Below are positions 44,343-53,149 of a stretch of 64,000 nt of DNA, in pieces; the first letter of the stretch is position 1, and every line of letters starts with the position of its first letter. The stretch lies in NCBI RefSeq assembly GCF_004336805.1, contig NZ_SJXM01000005.1, positions 178,678-242,677 on the forward strand, written 5' to 3'. The DNA is from Aeromicrobium sp. IC_218. GTDB lineage: Bacteria; Actinomycetota; Actinomycetes; Propionibacteriales; Nocardioidaceae. Below the pieces are notes generated by a model. It was given only the letters and a program-made list of their open reading frames with translations. It searched no databases and was not told the DNA's origin. The position numbers were made by a program, and so were the translations under genes.

Positions 44343-45050
44343 ATGGCTCAGTTCCCTAGATTGACCGGCGTGGAGCTGGACGCCGGGATGTCGAAGACGC
44401 TGCACCACGGCCTGGTGATCCTCGAGGAGCTCGCGCGGCGCCCGGAGGGGCTCACCGTCACCGAGGTGGCGGACGCCGTCGGGGTGCACCGCACCGTCGC
44501 GCACCGCCTGCTCCGCACGCTCGAGGCGCACCAGCTCGTCCGGCGCGACGAGCACAAGCGCGTGCGGCTCAGCACCGGGCTGGTGTCGCTGGCCGAGTCC
44601 GTCGAGCACGGGCTGCGGGCCGTGGCCCTGCCGGTGCTGGAGCGGCTGGCCGAGACCACGCAGGCCACCGCCCACCTCGTCGTCCGCGAGTCCGCGAGCC
44701 AGGCGCGCGTGCTGCTCGTCGTGGAGCCGCGCCGCGCGCCCATGCACATCGCCTTCCGGCCGGGCCAGTCGATCGAGATGCCCCGCGGCTCGGCGGCCAT
44801 GGCCATCCTGGCCACCGAGCCGGTGCTCGACGGCGAGCGTCCGGAGGTCGCGCAGGCCCGCCGCGACGGCTACGCCATCTCCGCCGGCGAGGTCGTGCCG
44901 AGCACGGTGGGCGTGTCCGTCGGCGTCCCGCGCGGACGCACCACGCCGTCCGCGGCCATCGGGCTGTCGCTGTTCGACGAGGCCTCCGCGCGCCGGGCGG
45001 CACCGGACGTCGTCGAGGCCGCCCGCGAGCTGGCCACCCTGCTCCCCTAG
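44343..45050 (+). CDS. IclR-family regulator
   Basis: A 235-residue regulator. The N-terminal winged helix reads GLTVTEVADAVGVHRTVAHR with following LLRTLEAHQLVRRDEH; the C-terminal effector domain has the PMHIAFRPGQSIEMPRGSAAMAIL stretch in two parts. GGAGGTGA precedes the ATG. It is divergent from the SnoaL/SDR/flavoprotein operon with paired operators between them, so it very likely controls that operon and itself. Confidence 0.92.
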   Translation: MAQFPRLTGVELDAGMSKTLHHGLVILEELARRPEGLTVTEVADAVGVHRTVAHRLLRTLEAHQLVRRDEHKRVRLSTGLVSLAESVEHGLRAVALPVLERLAETTQATAHLVVRESASQARVLLVVEPRRAPMHIAFRPGQSIEMPRGSAAMAILATEPVLDGERPEVAQARRDGYAISAGEVVPSTVGVSVGVPRGRTTPSAAIGLSLFDEASARRAAPDVVEAARELATLLP

Positions 45051-45078
45051 ACCCCTGGTCGTTGTCGGAGGTCGGTCC

Positions 45079-45084
45079 TACCGT
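45079..45084 (+). promoter_or_regulatory. Leaderless -10 element of the VOC gene
   Basis: TACCGT, six bases before ATG 45091. Confidence 0.5.
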
Positions 45085-45090
45085 CGGTCC

Positions 45091-45438
45091 ATGAACCTCT
45101 CACTCGCCATGGTCACGACCGACTCGACCGACCCGCTCGCCTCCGCCCGCTGGTGGGCCGAGGCGATCGGCGCCGAGATCGCCCACGAGATGGACGGCTT
45201 CGCCGCCCTCTCCCTGCCCGGCGGCACGATGCTGGGCTTCCAGCAGGTCGACGAGCCCACGCCGGGCAAGAACCGCCTGCACTACGACTTCAGCGCCGCC
45301 GACCCCGAGGCCGAGGCCCAGCGGCTCGAGGGCCTGGGCGCCACCCGCCAGGGCCGGCACGGCGACGACTCCTTCTGGTGGATCACGCTGGCCGACCCCG
45401 ACGGGCTGCTGTTCGACGTCGCGCCGTCGCACGGCTGA
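45091..45438 (+). CDS. VOC (glyoxalase/bleomycin-resistance) family protein
   Basis: A 115-residue two-module VOC protein: SLAMVTTDSTDPLASARWWAEAIGA in the first beta-alpha-beta unit and LHYDFSAADPEAEAQRLEGLGA in the second, ending DPDGLLFDVAPSHG. Metal-binding residues of glyoxalase I are not all evident, so it may bind a ligand or serve in resistance. It follows iclR by 40 bases with its own leaderless-type -10 and converges with lysR across three bases. Confidence 0.88.
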   Translation: MNLSLAMVTTDSTDPLASARWWAEAIGAEIAHEMDGFAALSLPGGTMLGFQQVDEPTPGKNRLHYDFSAADPEAEAQRLEGLGATRQGRHGDDSFWWITLADPDGLLFDVAPSHG

Positions 45439-45441
45439 CGG

Positions 45442-46377
45442 CTACGACGACGGTGCCACCGGCAGCTGGGCGGGCGAGACCTGCTCGCCCAGCACGTCGA
45501 CCAGGAACGAGACCAGCCAGCGCTGGGCCGGCGTGCGCGACGCCTCGTGCCGCGCGTAGGCCGCGACCTCCATCGGCTCGGTCTCGAACGGCAGCGGCAC
45601 GGTCCGCAGCCGGTGCGACGCCGCGAACACCTCCGCGACGTACTCGGGCAGGATCGCGACCAGGTCGGTCGACTCCAGCAGGTACGGCAGCGCCGAGAAG
45701 CGACTGACCTCGACCGCCACGCGGTCGAGCAGGTCGTGCTGCGCCAGCAGCTCGCGCGGTGCCGCGTGCCCGCTGGGGCCCACGACGATCGCGTGGCGCT
45801 CCTCGCCGAGGCGCTCCAGCGCCACCGCCCCGGGGCCGACCCGCGGATGGTCCTGCTCGACCATCGCCACGTAGCGCTCGCGGAACAGCGGGATGCGCAC
45901 GGTGCGGTGCGACGTCATCACCGGCGTGGCGACGAACGCGTCCACCTCGCCGCGGGCCAGCTGGCGCTCCACGTCGTCCACGTCGAGCGGGCGCACCGTG
46001 AACGAGACGGTCGGCGCCGCCTCGCGCGCGGCCGCCACCAGGCGCGGCAGCAGCGTCACCTCCCCCAGGTCCGACAGGGCGATCGAGAACCGGGCCGGGG
46101 TGCGCGCCGGGTCGAACCCCCCGGCCTGGCTCAGCACGCCGTCGATCTCGCCGACGGCGCGGTGCAGCGGCTCGTACATCCGCTGGGCCGTGGCGGTCGG
46201 CACGAGGCCGCGTCCGGTGCGCCGGAACAGCTGGTCGTCGAAGTGCCGGCGCAGACGGCCCAGGCTGTAGCTGACCGTCGGCTGGGTCACCCGGAGCGCG
46301 TCCGCGGTGACCGTCACGCTGCCCGTCTCGTACAGCAGCACGAAGACGCGGGCGAGGTTGAGGTCGAACTCCTTCAT
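45442..46377 (-). CDS. LysR-family regulator
   Basis: A 311-residue LysR regulator. The N-terminal helix-turn-helix is SVTVTADALRVTQPTVSYSLGRL (about residues 20-42, quoted in overlapping parts by family: ALRVTQPTVSYSLGRLR), followed by a periplasmic-binding-like effector domain. It is divergent from the benzoylformate decarboxylase gene. The ATG lies six bases after TAGAGT and the start region is a 17-base palindrome, so it should repress itself and activate mdlC in response to an aromatic acid. Confidence 0.92.
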   Translation of the reverse strand: MKEFDLNLARVFVLLYETGSVTVTADALRVTQPTVSYSLGRLRRHFDDQLFRRTGRGLVPTATAQRMYEPLHRAVGEIDGVLSQAGGFDPARTPARFSIALSDLGEVTLLPRLVAAAREAAPTVSFTVRPLDVDDVERQLARGEVDAFVATPVMTSHRTVRIPLFRERYVAMVEQDHPRVGPGAVALERLGEERHAIVVGPSGHAAPRELLAQHDLLDRVAVEVSRFSALPYLLESTDLVAILPEYVAEVFAASHRLRTVPLPFETEPMEVAAYARHEASRTPAQRWLVSFLVDVLGEQVSPAQLPVAPSS

Positions 46378-46391
46378 AGACGGACTCTATG
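46375..46391. promoter_or_regulatory. LysR-type box over the lysR start codon
   Basis: CATAGA-CGGAC-TCTATG is a perfect palindrome of the T-N11-A kind. It covers the lysR start codon and its TAGAGT -10 (46384-46389, minus strand). Confidence 0.6.
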
Positions 46392-46411
46392 TCGGCTGCG
46401 CGGAACATCTA

Positions 46412-46442
46412 TTGGTCAGGGGCTGGGTCGGACGCCTAGCGT
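46412..46442 (+). promoter_or_regulatory. Candidate promoter of the benzoylformate decarboxylase gene
   Basis: TTGGTC (46412-46417) and TAGCGT (46437-46442) are 19 bases apart, longer than ideal, as in promoters that need an activator. A GTGAC-GCGG-GTCAC palindrome follows at 46441-46454. Confidence 0.4.
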
Positions 46443-46477
46443 GACGCGGGTCACGTCCACCCCGACCGAGGAGCCCC

Positions 46478-48061
46478 GTGCCCACCGTCCGCGACACCGT
46501 CCACCAGCTGCTGCAGCGCCACGAGATGACCACGATCTTCGGCAACCCGGGATCGAACGAGCTGCCGTTCCTGGCCGACCTGCCCGACGGCTTCCGCTAC
46601 GTGCTGGGCCTGCACGAGGGCGCGGTCGTCTCCATGGCCGACGGCTACGCGCAGGCGACCGGACGTCCGGTGCTGGTGAACCTGCACGCGGCGTCCGGCT
46701 CGGGCAACGGCATGGGAGCGCTCACCAACGCGGTGGCCGCCCGGACGCCGCTCGTGGTCATGGCCGGGCAGCAGGTGCGCTCGGCCATCGGCGTCGAGGC
46801 GAACCTGGCCAACGTCGACGCCACGGCCCTCATGCGTCCGCTCGTCGGGTTCGCGACCGAGCCGGCGTGCGCCGAGGACGTCCCGCGGGCCATGGCGCAG
46901 GCCCTGTTCGAGGCCACGCTGCAGAAGCGCCCGACCTACGTGTCGGTGCCCTACGACGACTGGACCGTGCCGGTCGGCGACGCCGTCGCCGGCGTGCTGG
47001 ACCGCACCGTCCGCCGGGCCGGGGGGCTCGACGACGCGCAGGGACGCTGGCTGGTCGAGCGGCTCACGTCGGCGACCAGCCCGGCGATCGTGCTGGGCGG
47101 CGACGTCGACACCCAGGGCCTGTTCGACCGTGCGGTCGACGTGGCCGAGCGGCTGGGTGCGACGGTCTGGGCCGCCCCGTCGCAGTTCCGGCTGCCGTTC
47201 CCGAACCGCCACCCGCTCTTCCGCGGCGTGCTGCCCGCCGGCATCTCCGCCGTGTCGGACGCCCTCGCCGGCCACGACACCGTCCTGGTCGTCGGCGCCC
47301 CGGTCTTCCGGTACCACGAGCACCAGCCGGGTCCCTACCTCCCCGAGGGCGCGCGCCTCGTCCACGTCACCGACGACGCCGCCGCCGCGGCGCGGGCCCC
47401 CGTCGGCGAGACGCTCGTGGCCGACCCGGCGTCCGCGCTCGACCTGCTCGCGAAGGCTTTCGACCGTCCGGCCTGCGCGACCTTCGAGCCGACGCCGCCC
47501 CCGGCGCCCCGCCCGGGCGAGGGCGGACGGCTGCACCCCGAGGAGGTCTTCGCGGCCCTGCGCGACACCCAGCCCGACGACACCTCGTACGTCGTGGAGT
47601 CGACGTCGACCACCGGCTCGTGGTGGCGCCAGATGGACCTGCGCCGCCCCGGCTCGTACTACTTCCCCGCCGCCGGCGGCCTCGGCTACGGCCTGCCCGC
47701 CGCGGTCGGCGTCGCGCTCGGCCAGCCCGGCCGCCCGGTCGTCGGCGTCATCGGCGACGGCTCGGCCAACTACGGCATCACCGCGCTGTGGACCGCCGCC
47801 CAGCACCGCGTGCCGCTCACCATCGTGCTGCTGCGCAACGGCACGTACGGCGCGCTGCGCTGGTTCGGCGACCTGCTCGGCGTCCCGGACGCCCCCGGCC
47901 TGGACGTGCCCGGGCTCGACTTCACCCGCATCGCCGAGGGCTACGGCGTCCCCGCCGTGCACGCCGGCTCGCTCGAGGAGCTGCGCACCGTGCTCGCGAC
48001 GCCGCACGACGGCCCACGCCTCGTGCAGGTCGACACCGTCCTCACCACCCCCAGCTCCTGA
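46478..48061 (+). CDS. mdlC: Benzoylformate decarboxylase
   Basis: A 527-residue thiamine-diphosphate enzyme that converts benzoylformate to benzaldehyde and CO2. The residues known from Pseudomonas putida are in place: Ser in FGNPGSNELPF (about 26), the cofactor-activating Glu in LHEGAVVSMADGYAQA (about 48), His in NLHAASGSGNGMGAL (about 70) and His in FRYHEHQPG (about 281). The ThDP-Mg motif is GDGSANYGI through LLRNGTYGA. It starts at GTG 46478 after CGAGGAG. No mandelate dehydrogenase or benzaldehyde dehydrogenase is nearby, so another 2-oxo acid substrate is possible. Confidence 0.88.
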   Translation: MPTVRDTVHQLLQRHEMTTIFGNPGSNELPFLADLPDGFRYVLGLHEGAVVSMADGYAQATGRPVLVNLHAASGSGNGMGALTNAVAARTPLVVMAGQQVRSAIGVEANLANVDATALMRPLVGFATEPACAEDVPRAMAQALFEATLQKRPTYVSVPYDDWTVPVGDAVAGVLDRTVRRAGGLDDAQGRWLVERLTSATSPAIVLGGDVDTQGLFDRAVDVAERLGATVWAAPSQFRLPFPNRHPLFRGVLPAGISAVSDALAGHDTVLVVGAPVFRYHEHQPGPYLPEGARLVHVTDDAAAAARAPVGETLVADPASALDLLAKAFDRPACATFEPTPPPAPRPGEGGRLHPEEVFAALRDTQPDDTSYVVESTSTTGSWWRQMDLRRPGSYYFPAAGGLGYGLPAAVGVALGQPGRPVVGVIGDGSANYGITALWTAAQHRVPLTIVLLRNGTYGALRWFGDLLGVPDAPGLDVPGLDFTRIAEGYGVPAVHAGSLEELRTVLATPHDGPRLVQVDTVLTTPSS

Positions 48062-48111
48062 CCCACCGCCAGCGAGGGGATTCGTCCCCTCCCCCACCAC
48101 GGAGGCACCAC

Positions 48112-49353
48112 ATGGCACCCGGAACCCGTCCCGAGGCGCTCGCACCCGACGGCACGAGCCCAGCCCGACGCGTCGACCCCTGGACCGTCGCGCTGTGCTG
48201 GATCACCGTCATGCTCGAGGGCTACGACCTCGTCGTGCTGGGCGCGATCATCCCGACCCTGCTCGACACCAAGCACCTGGGCTTCACCGCCGGCGACGCG
48301 ACGACCGTCGCGACGCTGTCGCTGGTCGGCGTGGCCATCGGCGCCATCTCGGTCGGGCCGCTGAGCGACCGGTTCGGCCGCCGCAAGCTGCTCATCGGCT
48401 CGGTCGTGCTGTTCTCGCTGTTCACCATCGCCGTGCCGTGGGCCGACTCCATCGCCATGTTCGCCGCGCTGCGGTTCATCGCCGGCCTCGGCCTGGGCGC
48501 CTGCATGCCGGTGTCGCTCACGCTGATGGCCGAGAGCCTGCCGGCGCGCCAGCGCGCCCGGGCCAGCACGCTCACCATGACCGGCTACCACACCGGCGCC
48601 GTCATCACGTCCCTGCTGGCGCTGCAGTTCGCCAGCCACTGGCAGTGGCTGTTCTACGTGCTCGGCGCCGTCGGTCTGGCCATCGCGGTCCTCCAGTGGT
48701 TCAAGCTGCCCGAGTCCGAGGCGTTCCTGGCCGCCGCGGGCGGCGCCGAGCGCAAGAAGGTGCCGTACACCGACCTGCTGAAGCCGACCCTGCTGCGCGC
48801 GTGCATCGGCGTCTGGGTCGCCTCGTTCATGGGCCTGCTGCTCGTCTACGGGCTCAACACGTGGCTGCCCCAGCTCATGCGCTCGGCCGGCTACGCGGTG
48901 CCCGAGGCGGTCACCCAGCTGCTGATCCTCAACGCCGGCGGCATCGTCGGCCTGGTCGTGGGCGGCTTCGTCGCCGACCGCCGCGGCATCAAGTGGACCG
49001 CGCTCGTCTGGTTCGCCGTCGCCGCCGTGATGCTCGCGCTGCTCAGCATCAAGATGGACAGCGACCTCGTGCTGAGCGTCGTGGTCTTCTTCACCGGCGT
49101 GTTCGTGTTCTCGGCCCAGGTGCTCGTCTACGCCTACGTCACGAACTTCTTCCCCGCCGACATCCGCGGCACGGCACTCGGCTCGGCGTCCGGCATCGGA
49201 CGCATCGGCTCGATCGTCGGCCCGACGATCACCGGCGCGCTCGTGGCTGCCGGCTGGGGCCACCCGTGGGGCTTCTACTTCTTCGCGCTGGTCGGCGTCT
49301 TCGCGGTGGCGGCGGTGGCGACGCTGCCGCGCGGGACGGCCGCCGACGCCTGA
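48112..49353 (+). CDS. MFS transporter, aromatic acid:H+ symporter (AAHS) family
   Basis: A 413-residue 12-helix transporter of the PcaK/BenK kind. MLEGYDLVVLGAIIPTLL in helix one and the GPLSDRFGRRKLL loop are family signatures, as is ADRRGIKW in the second half. It follows mdlC by 50 bases with ACGGAGG before its ATG, forming a two-gene unit. It would import the aromatic acid that MdlC decarboxylates, such as benzoylformate or mandelate. Confidence 0.92.
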   Translation: MAPGTRPEALAPDGTSPARRVDPWTVALCWITVMLEGYDLVVLGAIIPTLLDTKHLGFTAGDATTVATLSLVGVAIGAISVGPLSDRFGRRKLLIGSVVLFSLFTIAVPWADSIAMFAALRFIAGLGLGACMPVSLTLMAESLPARQRARASTLTMTGYHTGAVITSLLALQFASHWQWLFYVLGAVGLAIAVLQWFKLPESEAFLAAAGGAERKKVPYTDLLKPTLLRACIGVWVASFMGLLLVYGLNTWLPQLMRSAGYAVPEAVTQLLILNAGGIVGLVVGGFVADRRGIKWTALVWFAVAAVMLALLSIKMDSDLVLSVVVFFTGVFVFSAQVLVYAYVTNFFPADIRGTALGSASGIGRIGSIVGPTITGALVAAGWGHPWGFYFFALVGVFAVAAVATLPRGTAADA

Positions 49354-49367
49354 GCCCGGCACCACGG

Positions 49368-49414
49368 ACGACGCCGCCGGCCGCCACCCGAGAGGTGGCG
49401 GCCGGCGGCGTCGT
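49368..49414. terminator. Perfect 21-base-pair hairpin between MFS gene and purQ
   Basis: Positions 49368-49388 pair without mismatch with 49394-49414 around CGAGA. It separates the convergent transporter and purS-purQ transcripts and should terminate both. No T run. Confidence 0.8.
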
Positions 49415-49426
49415 CGCGTCGGTGGG

Positions 49427-50094
<668 letters not shown>

Positions 50095-50098
<4 letters not shown>

Positions 50099-50343
50099 GC
50101 GTCCACCTCGACCCGGACGGTGTAGTCCTCGATGACCGGGTTGCTCAGCAGGGTGCCGGCGATGCGCTCGACCTCGGCCAGCGTGGCCTCGTCGGCCTGC
50201 GCGACCTCGAGCTCGAACCGCTTGCCCTGGCGGACGTCGGTGACCCCGGTGAAGCCCAGGCGCGGCAGCGCGCCGTGCACGGCCTTGCCCTGCGGGTCGA
50301 GGATCTCGGGCTTGGGCATCACGTCGACGATCACACGGGCCAC
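50095..50343 (-). CDS. purS: Phosphoribosylformylglycinamidine synthase subunit PurS
   Basis: An 82-residue PurS, the small dimeric subunit that joins PurL and PurQ. Typical segments are [36 protein letters not shown] and [12 protein letters not shown]. It starts at GTG 50343; TAGGAG six bases upstream could act as a ribosome site or as the -10. It is followed at once by purQ with a 4-base overlap. Confidence 0.96.
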
Positions 50344-50417
50344 GGGGCGCTCCTAGGAAGACGAGGGGGCAGCACCCTCATCGTACCCAGGACGCGCCCC
50401 GGGCCCGACGCCGTGGG

Positions 50418-51971
50418 TCAGGACAGCTCGCGCTTGAGGATCTTGCCCGTGGACGTCATGGGCAGGGAGTCCACGACCTGGACGACGCGCGGGTACTTGT
50501 ACGCGGCCAGCTGCTCCTTGCTCCAGGCGACGATCTCGTCGGGGTCGACCTCGGTGCCGGGCGTGGGCACCACGAACGCCTTGATCTCCTCGCCGTGCGA
50601 CTCGTGCGGGACGCCGATGACCGCGCACAGCGAGACCGCCGGGTGCGTCATCAGCACCTCCTCGATCTCGCGCGGGTACACGTTGAAGCCTCCGCGGATG
50701 ATCATGTCCTTGGAGCGGTCGACGATGTAGTAGAAGCCGTCGGCGTCCTTCTTGGCCAAATCGCCGCTGCGGAACCAGCCGTCCTGGATGGCCTCGGCCG
50801 TCGCCTCGGGGCGGTTGTAGTAGCCCTTCATGACGTTGTGGCCCTTGATCGCGATCTCGCCCACGGCGTCCGGGTCGTCCGCGACGTCGGACCAGTCGGG
50901 GTTGATCAGCTTCATCTCGACGCCGGGGATCGGGACGCCGATCGAGCCCACGCGCGGCTCCTCGCCGTAGCGCGAGAACGAGGCCACCGGCGACGTCTCG
51001 GACAGGCCGTAGCCCTCCAGGATCGTCACGCCGAAGCGCTCGCGGAACTGGTGGTGGATCTCCTTGGGCAGCGCGGCGCCGCCGGCCACCGCGACGCGCA
51101 GGTTCTTGGCCAGCGACTCCACGTCGACGGTGTCGTCCAGCGCCGTCAGCAGGCCCCAGTACATCGTCGGGACGCCGGCGAAGAAGGTGACCTTCTCGCG
51201 CAGCATGAGACCGATCGCCGGCGCCGCCTCGAACCGCGGCAGCATGACGACGGTGCCGCCGTAGGCCATCGAGCCGTTCTGGATGACGGTCTGGCCGAAG
51301 GAGTGGAACAGCGGCAGCACGCACAGGTAGGTGTCGGGCTGCGACGCGTCGGCGTTGAACAGCTCCGCGCCGGAGGTGGCGTTCGCGCGCATGTTGCGGT
51401 GGCGCAGCTCGGCGCCCTTGGGCTGACCGGTGGTGCCGGACGTGTAGAGGATGACGGCGGTGTCGTCGTCGTCGCGCTCGACGGTCTCGAACGTCGGCGG
51501 CTGCTCGTTCACGAGCGGGGCGTAGTGCTCGGGGCCCTCGAGCGGCGCGGGGGCGGCCGAGTCGAGCTTGATCAGGAAGAACTCGGTGCAGCTCTCGGCC
51601 TGCTCGAAGCCGGCCCACGCCTCGTCGCCGATCGCCAGGTCCGGGGTGCCCTCGAAGGCGAAGTAGGCCTTCGCGTCGGAGTCGGCCAGGTGGTAGGCGA
51701 CCTCGCGGCCCTTGAGCAGGATGTTGAGCGGGACGACCGTCGCGCCGGCCTTGAGGATGCCGAAGTAGATGATCGTGAAGTACGGCAGGTTCGGGCACGA
51801 GAGGGCGACCTTGTCACCGGGCTTGATGCCGCGCGAGACCAGCAGGTTGGCGACCTGGTTGGCCGCGCCGTTCACCTGGGGATAGCTCAGGGTCGTGTCG
51901 CCGAAGACGATCGCGGTGCGGTCGGGGTAGCTCGCGGTGGCATCGTCGAGCAGGGTCGCCAGGTTGGTCAT
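50418..51971 (-). CDS. Long-chain fatty-acid-CoA ligase
   Basis: A 517-residue AMP-forming ligase. LYTSGTTGQPKG (about residue 177), YGLSETSP, the hinge DRSKDMIIRGGFNVYP and the C-terminal lysine in STGKILKREL are all present. It resembles long-chain FadD proteins and would activate fatty acids for degradation or lipid synthesis. GGGAGC precedes the ATG. The promoter region has a GTGAGTG/CACTCAC inverted repeat overlapping a TAGAGT hexamer, suggesting control by a TetR- or GntR-type fatty-acid regulator not in this window. Confidence 0.92.
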   Translation of the reverse strand: MTNLATLLDDATASYPDRTAIVFGDTTLSYPQVNGAANQVANLLVSRGIKPGDKVALSCPNLPYFTIIYFGILKAGATVVPLNILLKGREVAYHLADSDAKAYFAFEGTPDLAIGDEAWAGFEQAESCTEFFLIKLDSAAPAPLEGPEHYAPLVNEQPPTFETVERDDDDTAVILYTSGTTGQPKGAELRHRNMRANATSGAELFNADASQPDTYLCVLPLFHSFGQTVIQNGSMAYGGTVVMLPRFEAAPAIGLMLREKVTFFAGVPTMYWGLLTALDDTVDVESLAKNLRVAVAGGAALPKEIHHQFRERFGVTILEGYGLSETSPVASFSRYGEEPRVGSIGVPIPGVEMKLINPDWSDVADDPDAVGEIAIKGHNVMKGYYNRPEATAEAIQDGWFRSGDLAKKDADGFYYIVDRSKDMIIRGGFNVYPREIEEVLMTHPAVSLCAVIGVPHESHGEEIKAFVVPTPGTEVDPDEIVAWSKEQLAAYKYPRVVQVVDSLPMTSTGKILKRELS

Positions 51972-51988
51972 GGATGGTGCTCCCTCAG

Positions 51989-52018
51989 GTGAGTGTGACC
52001 GTCGTCGCACTCACTCTA
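51989..52018. promoter_or_regulatory. Inverted repeat at the acyl-CoA ligase promoter
   Basis: GTGAGTG (51989-51995) and CACTCAC (52008-52014) are perfect 7-base arms 12 bases apart. The minus-strand -10 candidate TAGAGT (52018-52013) overlaps the second arm. Confidence 0.5.
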
Positions 52019-52048
52019 GTGGCGGGGGCCACACCCCTGACGGGGGCG

Positions 52049-52909
52049 TCAGAACGTCCGGCCCGTGAGCTGCTCGTACGCCTGGACGTAGCGGGCCCGC
52101 GTGCGCTCGACGACGTCGTCGGGCAGCCGCGGCGGCGCCTGGTCGCCGTGCCGGTCCCAGCCGCTCTCCTGCGTGAGCCAGTCGCGGACGTACTGCTTGT
52201 CGAACGAGGCCTGCGCGCGTCCGGGCGCGTACGAGTCGGCCGGCCAGAAGCGCGAGGAGTCCGGCGTCAGCACCTCGTCGCCCAGCACGACGGTGCCGTC
52301 GGCGCGGCGGCCGAGCTCGAGCTTGGTGTCGGCCAGGACGATGCCGCGCTCGCGGGCGACGGACTCGGCCCGGGCGTACACGGCCAGGCTGAGCTCGCGC
52401 AGGCGCTCGGCGTGCTCGCGACCGATGGTGCCCACGACGTCCTCGAACGAGACGTTCTCGTCGTGCTCGCCGATCGCGGCCTTCGTGGCCGGCGTGAAGA
52501 TCGGCTCGGGCAGGCGGTCGCCGTCGACCAGGCCGGCGGGCAGCCGGACGCCGCACACCTCGCCGGTGGCCCGGTAGTCGGCCAGGCCCGACCCGGTCAG
52601 GTAGCCACGCACGACGCACTCGACCGGGAACATGTCGAGCTTCTCGACGACGAGCGCGCGGCCGCGGACCTGCTCAGGCACCTCGGTGGAGACGACGTGG
52701 TTGGGCACCAGGTCGGCCAGCTGGTCGAACCACCACAGCGACATGCGGGTGAGGATCTCGCCCTTGTCGGGGATGCCGGGCTCCAGCGAGAAGTCGTAGG
52801 CCGAGATGCGGTCCGAGGCGACCATCAGCAGGTTGCCGTCGGCGAGCTCGTACAGGTCGCGCACCTTGCCCGAGTGCAGGTGGGTGGCGCCGGGGATGTC
52901 GAGGGGCAC
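52049..52909 (-). CDS. purC: SAICAR synthetase
   Basis: A 286-residue phosphoribosylaminoimidazole-succinocarboxamide synthase, joining CAIR and aspartate with [14 protein letters not shown] near the N-terminus, [27 protein letters not shown] (about residue 94) and LADTKLELG are family signatures. It starts at GTG 52909, six bases after TAGGCT, so a leaderless mRNA is expected. It stands alone, cut off from purB by the ureohydrolase operon. Confidence 0.96.
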   Translation of the reverse strand: MPLDIPGATHLHSGKVRDLYELADGNLLMVASDRISAYDFSLEPGIPDKGEILTRMSLWWFDQLADLVPNHVVSTEVPEQVRGRALVVEKLDMFPVECVVRGYLTGSGLADYRATGEVCGVRLPAGLVDGDRLPEPIFTPATKAAIGEHDENVSFEDVVGTIGREHAERLRELSLAVYARAESVARERGIVLADTKLELGRRADGTVVLGDEVLTPDSSRFWPADSYAPGRAQASFDKQYVRDWLTQESGWDRHGDQAPPRLPDDVVERTRARYVQAYEQLTGRTF

Positions 52910-52915
52910 GGCAGC

Positions 52916-52921
52916 AGCCTA
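52916..52921 (-). promoter_or_regulatory. Leaderless -10 element of purC
   Basis: TAGGCT on the minus strand, six bases before GTG 52909. Confidence 0.5.
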
Positions 52922-52967
52922 GTGGGGCCGGGCCGGGGACCCACCGCCGTCTCGCCCGTCCCGCCCA

Positions 52968-53030
52968 CGCTGGGCGTGACGTTGTGGTGGCGTCCCTCGG
53001 CGTGTCGCCGCAACAACGTCACGCCCAGCG
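52968..53030. repeat. 63-base palindromic element
   Basis: CGCTGGGCGTGACGTTGT (52968-52985) pairs perfectly with 53013-53030 around a 27-base centre. It lies in the 240-base gap between the aldehyde dehydrogenase stop and purC. Two further hairpins lie between it and the dehydrogenase stop (arms 53053-53062 with 53079-53088, and CCCCCGATCGGGGG near 53111). It is unrelated in sequence to the other repeats here. Confidence 0.8.
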
Positions 53031-53149
53031 AGGAGGGGGCCGACGCACGAGGCGGCCGGCCCGGGCTCGGGGGAACCTGGGCCGGCCGCCGGCGTGGAAG
53101 GCAGCCCGCCCCCGATCGGGGGGACGGGGCGGGCCGCCGGTCTGAGGGC

